Source: Psychrobacter sp. UBA3480 (GTDB lineage: Bacteria; Pseudomonadota; Gammaproteobacteria; Pseudomonadales; Moraxellaceae). Taken from it: a stretch of 26,226 bases of DNA. Positions 1 through 6,723 of the stretch are shown piece by piece. Position 1 is the first letter of the stretch, and the number at the start of each line of letters is the position of its first letter. The position numbers and the translations under genes are program-made. The stretch is taken from NCBI RefSeq assembly GCF_002377945.1, contig NZ_DFQV01000029.1, forward strand, positions 1 through 26,226, written 5' to 3'. Below the pieces are notes generated by a model. It had not been told where the DNA came from, did not search any database, and worked only from the letters and a program-made list of their open reading frames with translations.

Positions 1-688
1 TATCAACAATCCATACGCATTCGGCTGCAACCGTTACTGGTGTGACTTCAAGACCTGTGTCTGGGTTGATCAGTTTTACGCTAGTTGGGTCGATGTCGCC
101 TTCAAGATCGGTGTAGTTGCTTAGCACGTCAATGACCACTGATTGACCAAATGAGCCGGTTTGGCGATCATCTGTTACGAGGGGCGCAGTACCCTCTTCC
201 GTATTGCTGTCATCGTGTCTGCTATTACTACTTCCACTCGCCAGTAATCCAACCAGTCCAATACCAGCAGCAGCAGGTATCCACCACGGTATCGCAGCTG
301 CTACATATTCTTGACCACCTAAAGCTTGACCTTCTACATCGCCTATATTTAACTGAGTCACGTAATCATAGGTTTCACCAGTATCTGGGATATAGTAGTA
401 ATACTCACCATCTTCGGCAATACCAACCAATGCACTATCTGCGCTATCGTAAAAACCTTCTATAATAAGGTCACTATCTTTACCTTCCTTTTCAAACGAT
501 ACGTGAAGGTCGTTTTTTATCCGTTTAGTAACAATATGATTAGGAGCCCGGTTAATAGATTTGTCATGAAACTCATAGTTTACTTTGTCTACGGCTTTAA
601 TGACGGTAGGTGTACCATCTTTAGTTATGATCTCTATTTGGCTTATAGTCTGAGTGGCATCATTCGTTTTTACGACAATAGCATTCAT
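1..688 (-). CDS. Bap/LapA-type giant adhesin 1, N-terminal part (partial at left edge)
   Basis: This open frame begins with ATG at 688 and stays open to the left edge, giving 229 codons of the N-terminus. The start follows an AAGG ribosome-binding site. Residues 1-125 resemble the BapA-type prefix domain of type I-secreted adhesins (conserved flavour around DLIIEGFY, residues 73-80, and the GEYYYYIPDTGETYDY stretch, 94-109). A hydrophobic, Trp-containing segment follows (about 128-150, AIPWWIPAAAGIGL), then a Ser/Asp-rich linker, and from about 175 the start of a Bap-type beta-sandwich repeat. There is no Sec signal peptide, as expected for a type I substrate with a C-terminal signal. In this family the N-terminus acts as a retention module in the outer-membrane pore. 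The gene lies 84 bp downstream of the OmpA lipoprotein gene with no visible terminator, so the two probably form an operon. The family call is fairly sure; the protein's role in adhesion or biofilm is inferred. Confidence 0.82.
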   Translation of the reverse strand, partial: MNAIVVKTNDATQTISQIEIITKDGTPTVIKAVDKVNYEFHDKSINRAPNHIVTKRIKNDLHVSFEKEGKDSDLIIEGFYDSADSALVGIAEDGEYYYYIPDTGETYDYVTQLNIGDVEGQALGGQEYVAAAIPWWIPAAAGIGLVGLLASGSSNSRHDDSNTEEGTAPLVTDDRQTGSFGQSVVIDVLSNYTDLEGDIDPTSVKLINPDTGLEVTPVTVAAECVWIVD

Positions 689-772
689 TTTTTACCTTTT
701 ATTTTTTTAGTTGCAACAATACTGTTTGAATTTTTTATGGCCTAATTTACTTATGACAAATTCGTTTTTCTA

Positions 773-1735
773 TCAGTTATTTGAACGCTCTTCCACAACA
801 GCAATAACACGGCGGTTAAGCTGACGACCTTCTACTGTTTCGTTACTAGCTCTTGGCTGTGACTCACCATAACCAACAGCACTGAGACGTTCAGAATCTA
901 CACCGAATTGAGTGATTAACACTTCTTTTACAGCGTTCACTCGACGTTGTGATAGAGCTTGGTTATATTGCTCACTTGCCCGACTATCGGTATGACCTTC
1001 AATAGTAACAATGGTGTTTGGATATTGAGTCATGAACTCTGCGACTTCAGAAATTTTAGAGTAGTATTCAGGCTGAACAATAGCTTTGTCAGTTTCAAAC
1101 AATACTTCAAGCTCGATTGTCACTTTCTCTGCCAAGACAGGTACTACTGGTGCTGTTTCTAGTGGCTCAGATACTACAGGAGCTGCACAATTAGGCACTA
1201 CTCGGCTAATTTGATGATTTTGATAGCGTTTGGTTTCTAATAATTGTAATGCACTGTCAGCAGTTATTTCTTCGAGTGTACTTTTTCCTGTATCATCCAT
1301 ATCAACGTAGAAGAAGTATGTTTGACCACCATCAAGCTGATAGTCTTTTTTATCTGCTAATAAGTTATTGTCTTTAAAACCAGTAGCATGAGCACTTAAC
1401 TGGTTTGTACCAACGCAAGAGTTAACAGCTGTATAATTACCAGGGTGTAGGCTTACTTGATATCTATTATTAACAGAAATATTGGCACTAGTTTGCTCTA
1501 AATCATCGTCATTTTTACGAATAAATATCAATCTTGTTTGATCGGTATTAACTTCTGTTGCTAGTAGCTTGCGAACGTCTGTGTCGACTTGATTGTTCCA
1601 CGTGACATTGCCCACTCTACGACTGTCGCCCTCGTTATCAATTCCACTATTGCCTATAGCAGCGCATCCAGATATACCGAGCAAAATAGTGGGTAAAATA
1701 ATAGCTGCGATAGTGTTCTTAAATACTCTTTCCAT
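773..1735 (-). CDS. OmpA-family outer-membrane lipoprotein
   Basis: The 320-residue product has a lipoprotein signal peptide with a lipobox ending ISGC, so Cys24 should be the lipidated residue. The middle part (about 30-195) is a domain I do not recognise, with a conserved-looking beta-rich region around YQVSLHPGNYTAVNSCVG. A Pro/Val-rich linker leads to a C-terminal OmpA domain (about 205-316). That domain carries the peptidoglycan-binding signature: the Asp of GHTDS and the Arg of LSQRRVNAV. It should sit in the outer membrane and bind peptidoglycan non-covalently. ATG at 1735 is preceded by an AGGA ribosome-binding site. OmpA-like genes accompany giant-adhesin loci in several gammaproteobacteria (for example the Shewanella bpfA operon), and here adhesin 1 follows directly. 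I infer a role in anchoring or assembling the adhesin; a general envelope-stabilising role is the alternative. Confidence 0.88.
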   Translation of the reverse strand: MERVFKNTIAAIILPTILLGISGCAAIGNSGIDNEGDSRRVGNVTWNNQVDTDVRKLLATEVNTDQTRLIFIRKNDDDLEQTSANISVNNRYQVSLHPGNYTAVNSCVGTNQLSAHATGFKDNNLLADKKDYQLDGGQTYFFYVDMDDTGKSTLEEITADSALQLLETKRYQNHQISRVVPNCAAPVVSEPLETAPVVPVLAEKVTIELEVLFETDKAIVQPEYYSKISEVAEFMTQYPNTIVTIEGHTDSRASEQYNQALSQRRVNAVKEVLITQFGVDSERLSAVGYGESQPRASNETVEGRQLNRRVIAVVEERSNN

Positions 1736-1966
1736 TATAGATTCCTAATTGATAATTTCTTTGAGACAACGTGTTTGTTCTTGCTCAGATACCGCCTAAA
1801 TATAGTTTATCTTTTAACAAAATAGTCGATAATTTGGACTTGATTTTTACTTACTAGAGAACTTTTGTCTTTTTATAATGCGGTAGAGTTCATTCGGATA
1901 AAAAATGACCTGTTTTTATTAATTGATAGTAATTTAAGTATTTTGTAAAGTCAACTTCATAGAATT

Positions 1967-2001
1967 CAGTTTAAAACCCTCTAATGCAGCGTTTTAAACT
2001 G
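1967..2001. promoter_or_regulatory. Perfect 10-bp inverted repeat upstream of the ompA-adhesin operon
   Basis: CAGTTTAAAA at 1967-1976 is mirrored exactly by TTTTAAACTG at 1992-2001, with a 15-nt spacer. It lies about 230 bp upstream of the ompA-type start. The arm-to-arm distance fits a dimeric regulator bound over about two and a half helical turns. No U-run follows on either strand, so a terminator is unlikely. The regulator is unknown. Confidence 0.4.
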
Positions 2002-2382
2002 TTACTTCACATGAGAAATCTAGATTTCAATTTATATTAATCGTTGATTACTATAGGAATAATACTACATCATCCATCTGACGCTGCAAAAAATTAGTCA
2101 ACCGTTTTTCACAGAAATAATTTGTGTTTTGTAACCTATCAACTATATCTAATTCCTTAAAAAACAATTGTTATTATTGAATATATATAATAAAAATTAT
2201 TCTTTTTGTAAGAGAGTCGATAGATGGAAAGTAATCAAACTTACAAATAGATTAAGTGTATATCTGTCATATTTTTCTGAATACTTAATATGTTCCAAAA
2301 TCAGTCATCATGGTATTTCGTTTCTAATTTTACTAGCATTAATGTTTGCAGCAACGAATGCATGTAGGGTATAGTTTTCATT

Positions 2383-2411
2383 TTGAACGTTTAATCAATA
2401 TAGACTATAGT
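2383..2411 (+). promoter_or_regulatory. Predicted sigma70 promoter of dhmA
   Basis: TTGAAC (2383-2388) and TATAGT (2406-2411) are separated by 17 bp, close to the sigma70 consensus. The -10 box sits inside the near-palindrome AGACTATAGTTA. The leader to the dhmA start would be about 115 nt and contains a 7-bp inverted repeat, TATCACT/AGTGATA. Confidence 0.5.
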
Positions 2412-2533
2412 TAGATAGCCTTATCACTAGCATTACCAGTGATAGTCGAGTAGCACTTAGAGACTCACCTCTAATAGACTGTCTAACACCAGTGCCAGAA
2501 TGCAGTGTTATTTTTCTAACCCAAGGATGATAT

Positions 2534-3451
2534 ATGAAAAAACTTAGGACGCCTGATTCGTGTTTTGTTAACTTGCAAGATTACGATTTTGAACCGAACT
2601 ATTTGATGGTCGATGATACAGAAGGTGGTGAGCTACGAGTACATTACCTTGATGAAGGTCCAAGCGACGCCGACCCCATCTTGTTATTACATGGTGAGCC
2701 TTCTTGGTCTTATCTGTATCGCAAAGTCATTCCCATACTAACAGCAGCAGGACATCGCGTTATTGCGCCAGACCTTCCTGGGTTTGGACGTTCAGACAAA
2801 CCTGCATCACGTACTGACTACACTTATCAGCGCCATGTCGATTGGATGCAATCGGTGCTTGATCAATTGGATTTAAAAAATATCACACTGTTTTGTCAAG
2901 ATTGGGGCGGTTTAATCGGTCTACGTTTAGTAGCAGCGTATCCTGATAAATTCGATCGCGTCGCAGCAGGCAACACGATGCTACCGACTGGAGATCATGA
3001 TCCTGGCGAAGGCTTTCGCAAGTGGCAGAAGTTCTCTCAAGAGACGCCGCAATTTAATGTAGCAGGCGCCATTAAAAGCGGTACCACAACGACATTATCT
3101 CAAGCCGTACTGGATGCTTATGATGCGCCCTTCCCTGATGAGTCCTATAAAGAAGGTGCTAGACAGTTTCCTATCCTAGTGCCCACGACACCAGATGATC
3201 CTGCTTCAGAAAACAACCGAGCAGCTTGGGTCGTGCTAAGCAAATGGAACAAGCCATTTATCACATTGTTTAGTGATTCCGACCCCGTAACTGGTGGCGG
3301 CGATCGCATTATGCAAAAGCTGATTCCTGGTACCAAAGACCAAAATCATACGACTATTGTCAATGGCGGTCATTTCCTGCAAGAAGACCAAGGCGAAACG
3401 TTAGCTGAACTTCTACTGCAGTTCATCAATGACAATCCAAAAGTACAGTAA
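2534..3451 (+). CDS. dhmA: Haloalkane dehalogenase (subfamily I, DhlA/DpcA-like)
   Basis: A 305-residue alpha/beta-hydrolase that hydrolyses carbon-halogen bonds of haloalkanes to alcohol plus halide, in the cytoplasm. The characteristic residues are present: HGEPSW at 53-58 (oxyanion region), nucleophile Asp123 with halide-binding Trp124 in CQDWGG, a C-terminal acid in FSDSDP (Asp248 or Asp250) and catalytic His280 in GGHFLQED. Length and motifs match subfamily-I haloalkane dehalogenases, which include the cold-active enzyme characterised from Psychrobacter cryohalolentis. ATG at 2534 has an AAGGATG ribosome-binding site. The gene is monocistronic, with its own promoter at 2383-2411 and a strong terminator at 3460-3499. 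The physiological substrate cannot be read from the sequence, and members of this family are often promiscuous. Confidence 0.92.
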   Translation: MKKLRTPDSCFVNLQDYDFEPNYLMVDDTEGGELRVHYLDEGPSDADPILLLHGEPSWSYLYRKVIPILTAAGHRVIAPDLPGFGRSDKPASRTDYTYQRHVDWMQSVLDQLDLKNITLFCQDWGGLIGLRLVAAYPDKFDRVAAGNTMLPTGDHDPGEGFRKWQKFSQETPQFNVAGAIKSGTTTTLSQAVLDAYDAPFPDESYKEGARQFPILVPTTPDDPASENNRAAWVVLSKWNKPFITLFSDSDPVTGGGDRIMQKLIPGTKDQNHTTIVNGGHFLQEDQGETLAELLLQFINDNPKVQ

Positions 3452-3459
3452 TAAATAAC

Positions 3460-3499
3460 AAAAACCCTGACTGCTAATGTACTAGCAATCAGGGTTTTT
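3460..3499. terminator. Bidirectional Rho-independent terminator between dhmA and tetR
   Basis: AAAAACCCTGA (3460-3470) pairs perfectly with TCAGGGTTTTT (3489-3499). The stem continues after one mismatch with TGCTA/TAGCA around a 6-nt loop. A and T tracts on the two sides let it end both dhmA (plus) and the convergent tetR transcript (minus). Confidence 0.92.
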
Positions 3500-3577
3500 A
3501 GTAATACTATGATGATTGGTCAACGACAAAATGCGAAAGCTGTCATAACTAAAAAATCTACTCTCTATACAACCCTG

Positions 3578-4162
3578 CTATACGATATTTTTAAAAATAT
3601 CATCGATATATTTCTCTACCGCATCATTGTCATTAGTAACCTGCGCATACGTCCTGAGACCTATAATTTGAATTTGGAAATAACGCGCCAGCTCAACTGG
3701 ATCTTTTTCTGCGCTAATCTCACCGCTATCAATGGCTTGTCCAAAGAGCACGGCAAACGACGCCTCTATACCTTCCAAGATATTCGTTGCATGTGCGAGC
3801 AAATCTGGACTATCGTTTTGAGTAAGCTCAGCGACTGTCTTTACGATCATGCACATACCGCTAGGCGCAGTAGCACTATTACAGACAATCACCGTATGGA
3901 TAAAATGTTTTAAGCCATCTAGCACTGTGTCTTTTTGCTCAATACAGTCGGCCAATCTCTTGGCACCATCTGCGGCATAGCGATTCAGTGACTCTGTAAA
4001 TAGTTTATCTTTACTACCAAAAGCTGCATAAATACTACCTGGATGCATATTCACTACATCTTGCAAATTGCGCATTGATGTCGCGTGATAGCCTTTTTCC
4101 CAATAGAGATTTTTTGCTTTTTCGATCACATCCTCACGATTGAACTTTATCGGAGCACTCAT
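3578..4162 (-). CDS. TetR/AcrR-family transcriptional regulator
   Basis: The 194-residue product starts at ATG 4162, eight bases downstream of an AAGG ribosome-binding site. An upstream in-frame GTG at 4171 lies too close to that site to be the start. The N-terminus has the TetR helix-turn-helix pattern: a helix with LYWEKGYHATSMRNL, then VVNMHPGSIYAAFGSKDKLF, where the SIYAAFGSK recognition/turn region is typical. The C-terminal half is the variable ligand-binding and dimerisation domain; it has cysteines near CNSATAPSGMCM that could sense electrophiles or oxidants (inference). It lies just downstream of, and in the same direction as, a glutathione transferase gene. Nearby operator-like palindromes at 5238-5253 and 5858-5964 are candidate targets. 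The ligand is unknown. Confidence 0.9.
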   Translation of the reverse strand: MSAPIKFNREDVIEKAKNLYWEKGYHATSMRNLQDVVNMHPGSIYAAFGSKDKLFTESLNRYAADGAKRLADCIEQKDTVLDGLKHFIHTVIVCNSATAPSGMCMIVKTVAELTQNDSPDLLAHATNILEGIEASFAVLFGQAIDSGEISAEKDPVELARYFQIQIIGLRTYAQVTNDNDAVEKYIDDIFKNIV

Positions 4163-4280
4163 AATTTTCACCTTAATATCTCTGCCTTAAAATCTATTTT
4201 AAGGCAAAGTTTGTAGAATCAACCTTAGTTACTGGTTTTAATCACTTTTTATATTATAAGACTTATTAAGTCTCTTTGCT

Positions 4281-4314
4281 TCGATTAACTATTTTTATCG
4301 ATTAACTGTTTTTA
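4281..4314. repeat. 17-bp tandem duplication at the 3' end of the gst gene
   Basis: Two adjacent 17-bp copies, 4281-4297 and 4298-4314, differ at one base (TCGATTAACTATTTTTA versus TCGATTAACTGTTTTTA). The second copy includes the stop codon of the glutathione transferase gene, so the duplication left the protein end intact. It looks like a recent slippage event. Confidence 0.8.
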
Positions 4315-4982
4315 TCAAAGTTTTGCGGATAAAGCGCGCGTGCAGCAACGTCATCAAACTCAGTTTTGAAATCAATACCTTTAGGAATGTCACGGGCTTT
4401 TTGTACCGCTGGACGAGCATTGATGCTATCAAACCAACGCTTTAGATTCGGATAGTTATCCAAACCGCCTTCGCCTAGTACAACTGTCGCCTTATCAATC
4501 CAGCCCCAAGTAGAAATATCAGCGATTGAGTAGCTATCACCAACCATATATTCACGGCCTTCTAAGTGCGTATCTAGCACTTCATAATGACGCTCGGCCT
4601 CACGAAGGTAGCGATTAATCGCATATGGGATTTTCTCTGGCGCTTTATGTCTAAAGTGAACAGACTGACCAGAAAAAGGGCCTAATCCAGATGCCACAAA
4701 CATTAGCCATGACAGCATCTCGCTACGATCTTCTGGTTGTCCTGCCAGCTTGCCTGTTTTTTCAGAAAGATACATCAAGATTGCCGTAGAATCAAACACG
4801 CGTTTGCCATCATCTTCTAGGGCAGGTGTTTTACCGTTTGGGTTGATAGCACGGTACTCAGGTGTATGCTGCTCACCTTTTAGCGTATCTACTGCCACAA
4901 GCTCATAAGGTAGCCCAGTTTCTTCAAGAAACAATGCTACTTTCATTGGGTTTGGCGTTTGGTGAAAATAAAATTTAAGCAT
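4302..4982 (-). CDS. Glutathione S-transferase family protein (Nu-class/YfcG-like)
   Basis: The 226-residue product has a thioredoxin-fold N-terminal domain. Its glutathione-binding elements are TPNPMK (residues 9-14), the cis-Pro region NPNGKTPAL, and DSTAILMYL in place of the usual ESGAILxYL. A helical C-terminal domain carries the GST N-cap motif region (YSIADISTWGW). The TPNxxK motif with Asn rather than Ser/Tyr/Cys resembles the bacterial Nu-class proteins YfcG and YghU, which have disulfide-reductase activity. ATG at 4982 is preceded by AGGA at good spacing. It faces away from the monooxygenase gene at 5376 across a 393-bp regulatory region, and tetR lies 139 bp downstream. Role inferred: glutathione-dependent detoxification or disulfide reduction. 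The substrate is unknown. Confidence 0.9.
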   Translation of the reverse strand: MLKFYFHQTPNPMKVALFLEETGLPYELVAVDTLKGEQHTPEYRAINPNGKTPALEDDGKRVFDSTAILMYLSEKTGKLAGQPEDRSEMLSWLMFVASGLGPFSGQSVHFRHKAPEKIPYAINRYLREAERHYEVLDTHLEGREYMVGDSYSIADISTWGWIDKATVVLGEGGLDNYPNLKRWFDSINARPAVQKARDIPKGIDFKTEFDDVAARALYPQNFDKNS

Positions 4983-5375
4983 AACTTTATCCTATTATAT
5001 GAAGACAGTCGTCTAATGACTATCAAATCTGGTGACTATAGTCATTCCACTATAAAAATATTACTGCGTTAACCTCGCTTGAAGTAATTAAATATACATC
5101 TACGTTCGGTTGCCTTGTACTACTTTTAAATTGAATCGACTATATACTAATGACTATAAAAGCTGTAATGAGATAACAAAAATAGACGTCGAAATTTGAA
5201 GCACATTTTTATTGTCTGATATACACTATAACCACAAATGAACGGTCGTTCAAGTAATGTTATATATTGATATAATAAACACAGTGTCGATATAACTCTG
5301 TTCGCATATAGACTTTTTTACCAACAGTCACCCTCAAAACTCATCTAACCATCACACTAATTCAAAGGATTAGAA
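4983..5375. promoter_or_regulatory. Divergent promoter region between gst and the monooxygenase gene
   Basis: This 393-bp gene-free stretch holds several candidate control sites. TGACTATAGTCA, a perfect 12-bp palindrome, is at 5033-5044, with further TGACTAT copies at 5017-5023 and 5151-5157. A 16-bp palindrome is at 5238-5253, directly upstream of a TATAAT box at 5271-5276. No small gene is evident. Confidence 0.5.
5238..5253. promoter_or_regulatory. TetR-type operator overlapping the -35 region of the monooxygenase promoter
   Basis: ATGAACGGTCGTTCAA contains the perfect inverted repeat TGAACG/CGTTCA with a 2-bp centre, the size and shape of many TetR/AcrR-family operators. Its right half supplies a -35-like TTCAAG 16 bp upstream of TATAAT (5271-5276). 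A bound repressor would therefore block the promoter of the gene at 5376. The TetR protein encoded at 3578-4162 is the obvious candidate, but this is inference. Confidence 0.55.
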
Positions 5376-5666
5376 ATGACTACATTGACCGTCATCGCCC
5401 ATATAACAGCAAAGGACGATAGCATCACTCTCGTAAAAGCTGAACTCGAAAAACTCATACCAGCTACCCGCAGCGAAGAAGGCTGTATTCGTTATGATTT
5501 GTTCCAAGATAATGAGAAACCCACTCACTTTATGTTTCATGAAAGCTGGGCCACGCGCGATCTATGGCAAATCCATATGGAAAACCAACATCTAAAAGAC
5601 TTTTCCGCCGCAACAGAAGGCGCGGTTGAATCATTCGTGCTACATGAGATGACTGAAGTTGATTAA
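5376..5666 (+). CDS. Antibiotic biosynthesis monooxygenase (ABM)-domain protein, YgiN-like
   Basis: The 96-residue product is a single dimeric ferredoxin-like ABM domain, the size of YgiN-type quinol monooxygenases. Family features are the N-terminal strand TVIAHITAK, the motif RSEEGCIRYDLFQD, FHESWATRDLWQIHMENQHLKDF with its conserved HxxxxHLKxF pattern, and a C-terminal strand. It starts at ATG 5376 after an AAAGGA ribosome-binding site. Such cytosolic proteins oxidise quinols or related aromatics without a metal or cofactor, or act in redox-stress responses. The promoter carries a TetR-type operator, and the neighbours are GST, AhpD-like and DsbA-like genes, which fits an electrophile/quinone response. 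The exact substrate is not deducible. Confidence 0.87.
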   Translation: MTTLTVIAHITAKDDSITLVKAELEKLIPATRSEEGCIRYDLFQDNEKPTHFMFHESWATRDLWQIHMENQHLKDFSAATEGAVESFVLHEMTEVD

Positions 5667-5702
5667 TTTCAATTCATTCAGTCATCTCAATAAGCTTTGC
5701 CC

Positions 5703-5770
5703 GTAATACTAGAGAAAATAACGTTATTAACGCTAACAATCACTTTTTTACCGTTATTTTCTCTTATTAC
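5703..5770. repeat. Long imperfect hairpin (19-bp arms) downstream of the monooxygenase gene
   Basis: AGAGAAAATAACG (5711-5723) pairs exactly with CGTTATTTTCTCT (5752-5764). After a 2-nt bulge (CT, 5709-5710) the arms extend by GTAATA (5703-5708) with TATTAC (5765-5770). The loop is 28 nt. It starts 36 nt after the stop codon. It may act as a transcript-end or mRNA-protecting structure, although it is AU-rich and lacks a clean U-run; a tiny mobile-element relic is the other reading. Confidence 0.55.
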
Positions 5771-5857
5771 TTACACAGTGTTACCTTCTTAAACTACTGA
5801 TATTAATAGAGTAATATGAATTACGCAGAGGAATGTAATTGACCCATTACAATTTAC

Positions 5858-5873
5858 TTGAACGATTACTCAA
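5858..5873. promoter_or_regulatory. Operator-like 16-bp palindrome, copy 1
   Basis: TTGAACGATTACTCAA, an inverted repeat with one mismatched pair, is the first of three similar sites upstream of the AhpD-like gene. It lies 23 bp from copy 2, which places the two on nearly the same face of the helix. Confidence 0.5.
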
Positions 5874-5880
5874 ATAATTA

Positions 5881-5896
5881 TTGAGCGATTGCTCAA
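5881..5896. promoter_or_regulatory. Operator-like 16-bp palindrome, copy 2
   Basis: TTGAGCGATTGCTCAA has perfect 6-bp arms (TTGAGC/GCTCAA), extended by flanking A/T to 7 bp, around GATT. It shares the TTGA-N8-TCAA frame with copies 1 and 3. Confidence 0.55.
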
Positions 5897-5948
5897 TATC
5901 ATTTATAGTAGTCTCTATTGACTCGCTTACTAAGCAAAGTTGCTAATT

Positions 5949-5964
5949 TTGAGTAACTACTCAA
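5949..5964. promoter_or_regulatory. Operator-like 16-bp palindrome, copy 3
   Basis: TTGAGTAACTACTCAA has perfect 7-bp arms (TTGAGTA/TACTCAA) around a 2-bp centre. It is the copy closest to the gene at 6059, and its TTGAGT could serve as a -35 box, so binding would be expected to repress. Confidence 0.55.
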
Positions 5965-6058
5965 GCTAATAATTAAATGTAAATCAGTGACTACTTTGAA
6001 GCGAGCATGAAAACTCTAAAACACACCAAATCTTAAACCTATTATTAGGAATTATATT

Positions 6059-6613
6059 ATGACCGAATTTACTCTACACGATAAAGACACAGCCCCAGCA
6101 GAAAGCAAAGACTTACTTGATTCTTCTATCAAAGCATTTGGCATGGTACCTAACCTACACGCCGTGATGGCTGAAGCGCCTGGCTTGCTAGAAGGCTACC
6201 AAAAGCTACATCAACTGTTTTTAGACAGCAGCTTTGATGACGAAGAAACCACTGTTGTATGGCAAACTATCAATGTTGAGCATGCTTGCCATTACTGTGT
6301 GCCTGCGCATACTGGTATTGCTAAGAGCATGAAAGTAGATGACGCTATCACGGATGCATTACGTGATGAGACGCCACTACCAACTGCTCGTCTAGAAGCG
6401 CTACGTGACTTTACACTTTCTGTCGTCCGTAATCGTGGTAACGTTGATGACAGCGCGGTTCAAGCATTTTTAGATGCTGGCTACACTAAGCGTCAAATTC
6501 TTGAAGTTATTCTTGGTGCTGCTCAAAAAGTCATGAGCAACTACACGAACCACCTAGCTAACACACCAGTCGACAAGCCATTTCAGAAATTTGAATGGCA
6601 CAAAGCTGACTAA
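6059..6613 (+). CDS. AhpD-like / carboxymuconolactone decarboxylase family protein
   Basis: The 184-residue all-helical protein carries the AhpD-type active-site signature E74-H-A-C77-H-Y-C80-V-P-A-H84 (ExxCxxCxxxH). This is the thiol pair and proton relay of alkylhydroperoxidase D-like enzymes. The length and the CMD domain (about 40-125) match uncharacterised peroxidase-related members of the family. Expected role: thiol-dependent peroxidase or disulfide relay in the cytosol. ATG at 6059 follows AGGA. The next gene, a DsbA/FrnE-type oxidoreductase, starts 110 bp later in the same direction, so a shared transcript is plausible. Three operator-like palindromes lie upstream. The physiological reductant and substrate are unknown. 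Confidence 0.88.
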   Translation: MTEFTLHDKDTAPAESKDLLDSSIKAFGMVPNLHAVMAEAPGLLEGYQKLHQLFLDSSFDDEETTVVWQTINVEHACHYCVPAHTGIAKSMKVDDAITDALRDETPLPTARLEALRDFTLSVVRNRGNVDDSAVQAFLDAGYTKRQILEVILGAAQKVMSNYTNHLANTPVDKPFQKFEWHKAD

Positions 6614-6723
6614 TACGTTTTTCGGCTAACGCTGACACAGTCCATTTGATGTTTTCATACTGTTGTTCGAAACATCTTCGGGCAGCAGTTTTTCATTTTA
6701 ACTTATCGCTAATGAGAGATCCT

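Larger units (their letters stand above)
1736..2533. other. Intergenic region between divergent ompA-type and dhmA genes
   Basis: About 800 bp of AT-rich sequence with no convincing gene. A 68-codon plus-strand open frame at 2168-2374 has no ribosome-binding site and no recognisable composition, so I leave it out. The region must contain the minus-strand promoter for the ompA-adhesin operon and the plus-strand promoter for dhmA. It holds a perfect 10-bp inverted repeat at 1967-2001 and a 7-bp inverted repeat (TATCACT/AGTGATA) near 2420-2445. Confidence 0.6.
5667..6058. promoter_or_regulatory. Intergenic control region with a long hairpin and three 16-bp palindromes
   Basis: This 392-bp stretch contains no gene. 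From left to right it holds a long stem-loop (5703-5770), a 6-bp inverted repeat TGTAAT/ATTACA (about 5834-5851), and three related 16-bp palindromes at 5858, 5881 and 5949. The downstream gene at 6059 is the likely regulated target. Confidence 0.55.

Noticed and set aside
151..745. Plus-strand open frames at 151-465 and 503-745
   Set aside because: They lie opposite the minus-strand adhesin 1 frame, which has a ribosome-binding site and a clear family pattern; their translations are His/Leu/Tyr-rich and unlike proteins.
2168..2374. 68-codon plus-strand frame upstream of dhmA
   Set aside because: It has no ribosome-binding site and no recognisable composition, and its end overlaps the region just before the predicted dhmA promoter.
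3509..3913. 134-codon plus-strand frame opposite tetR
   Set aside because: Shadow frame of the TetR gene, which has the convincing helix-turn-helix and start.
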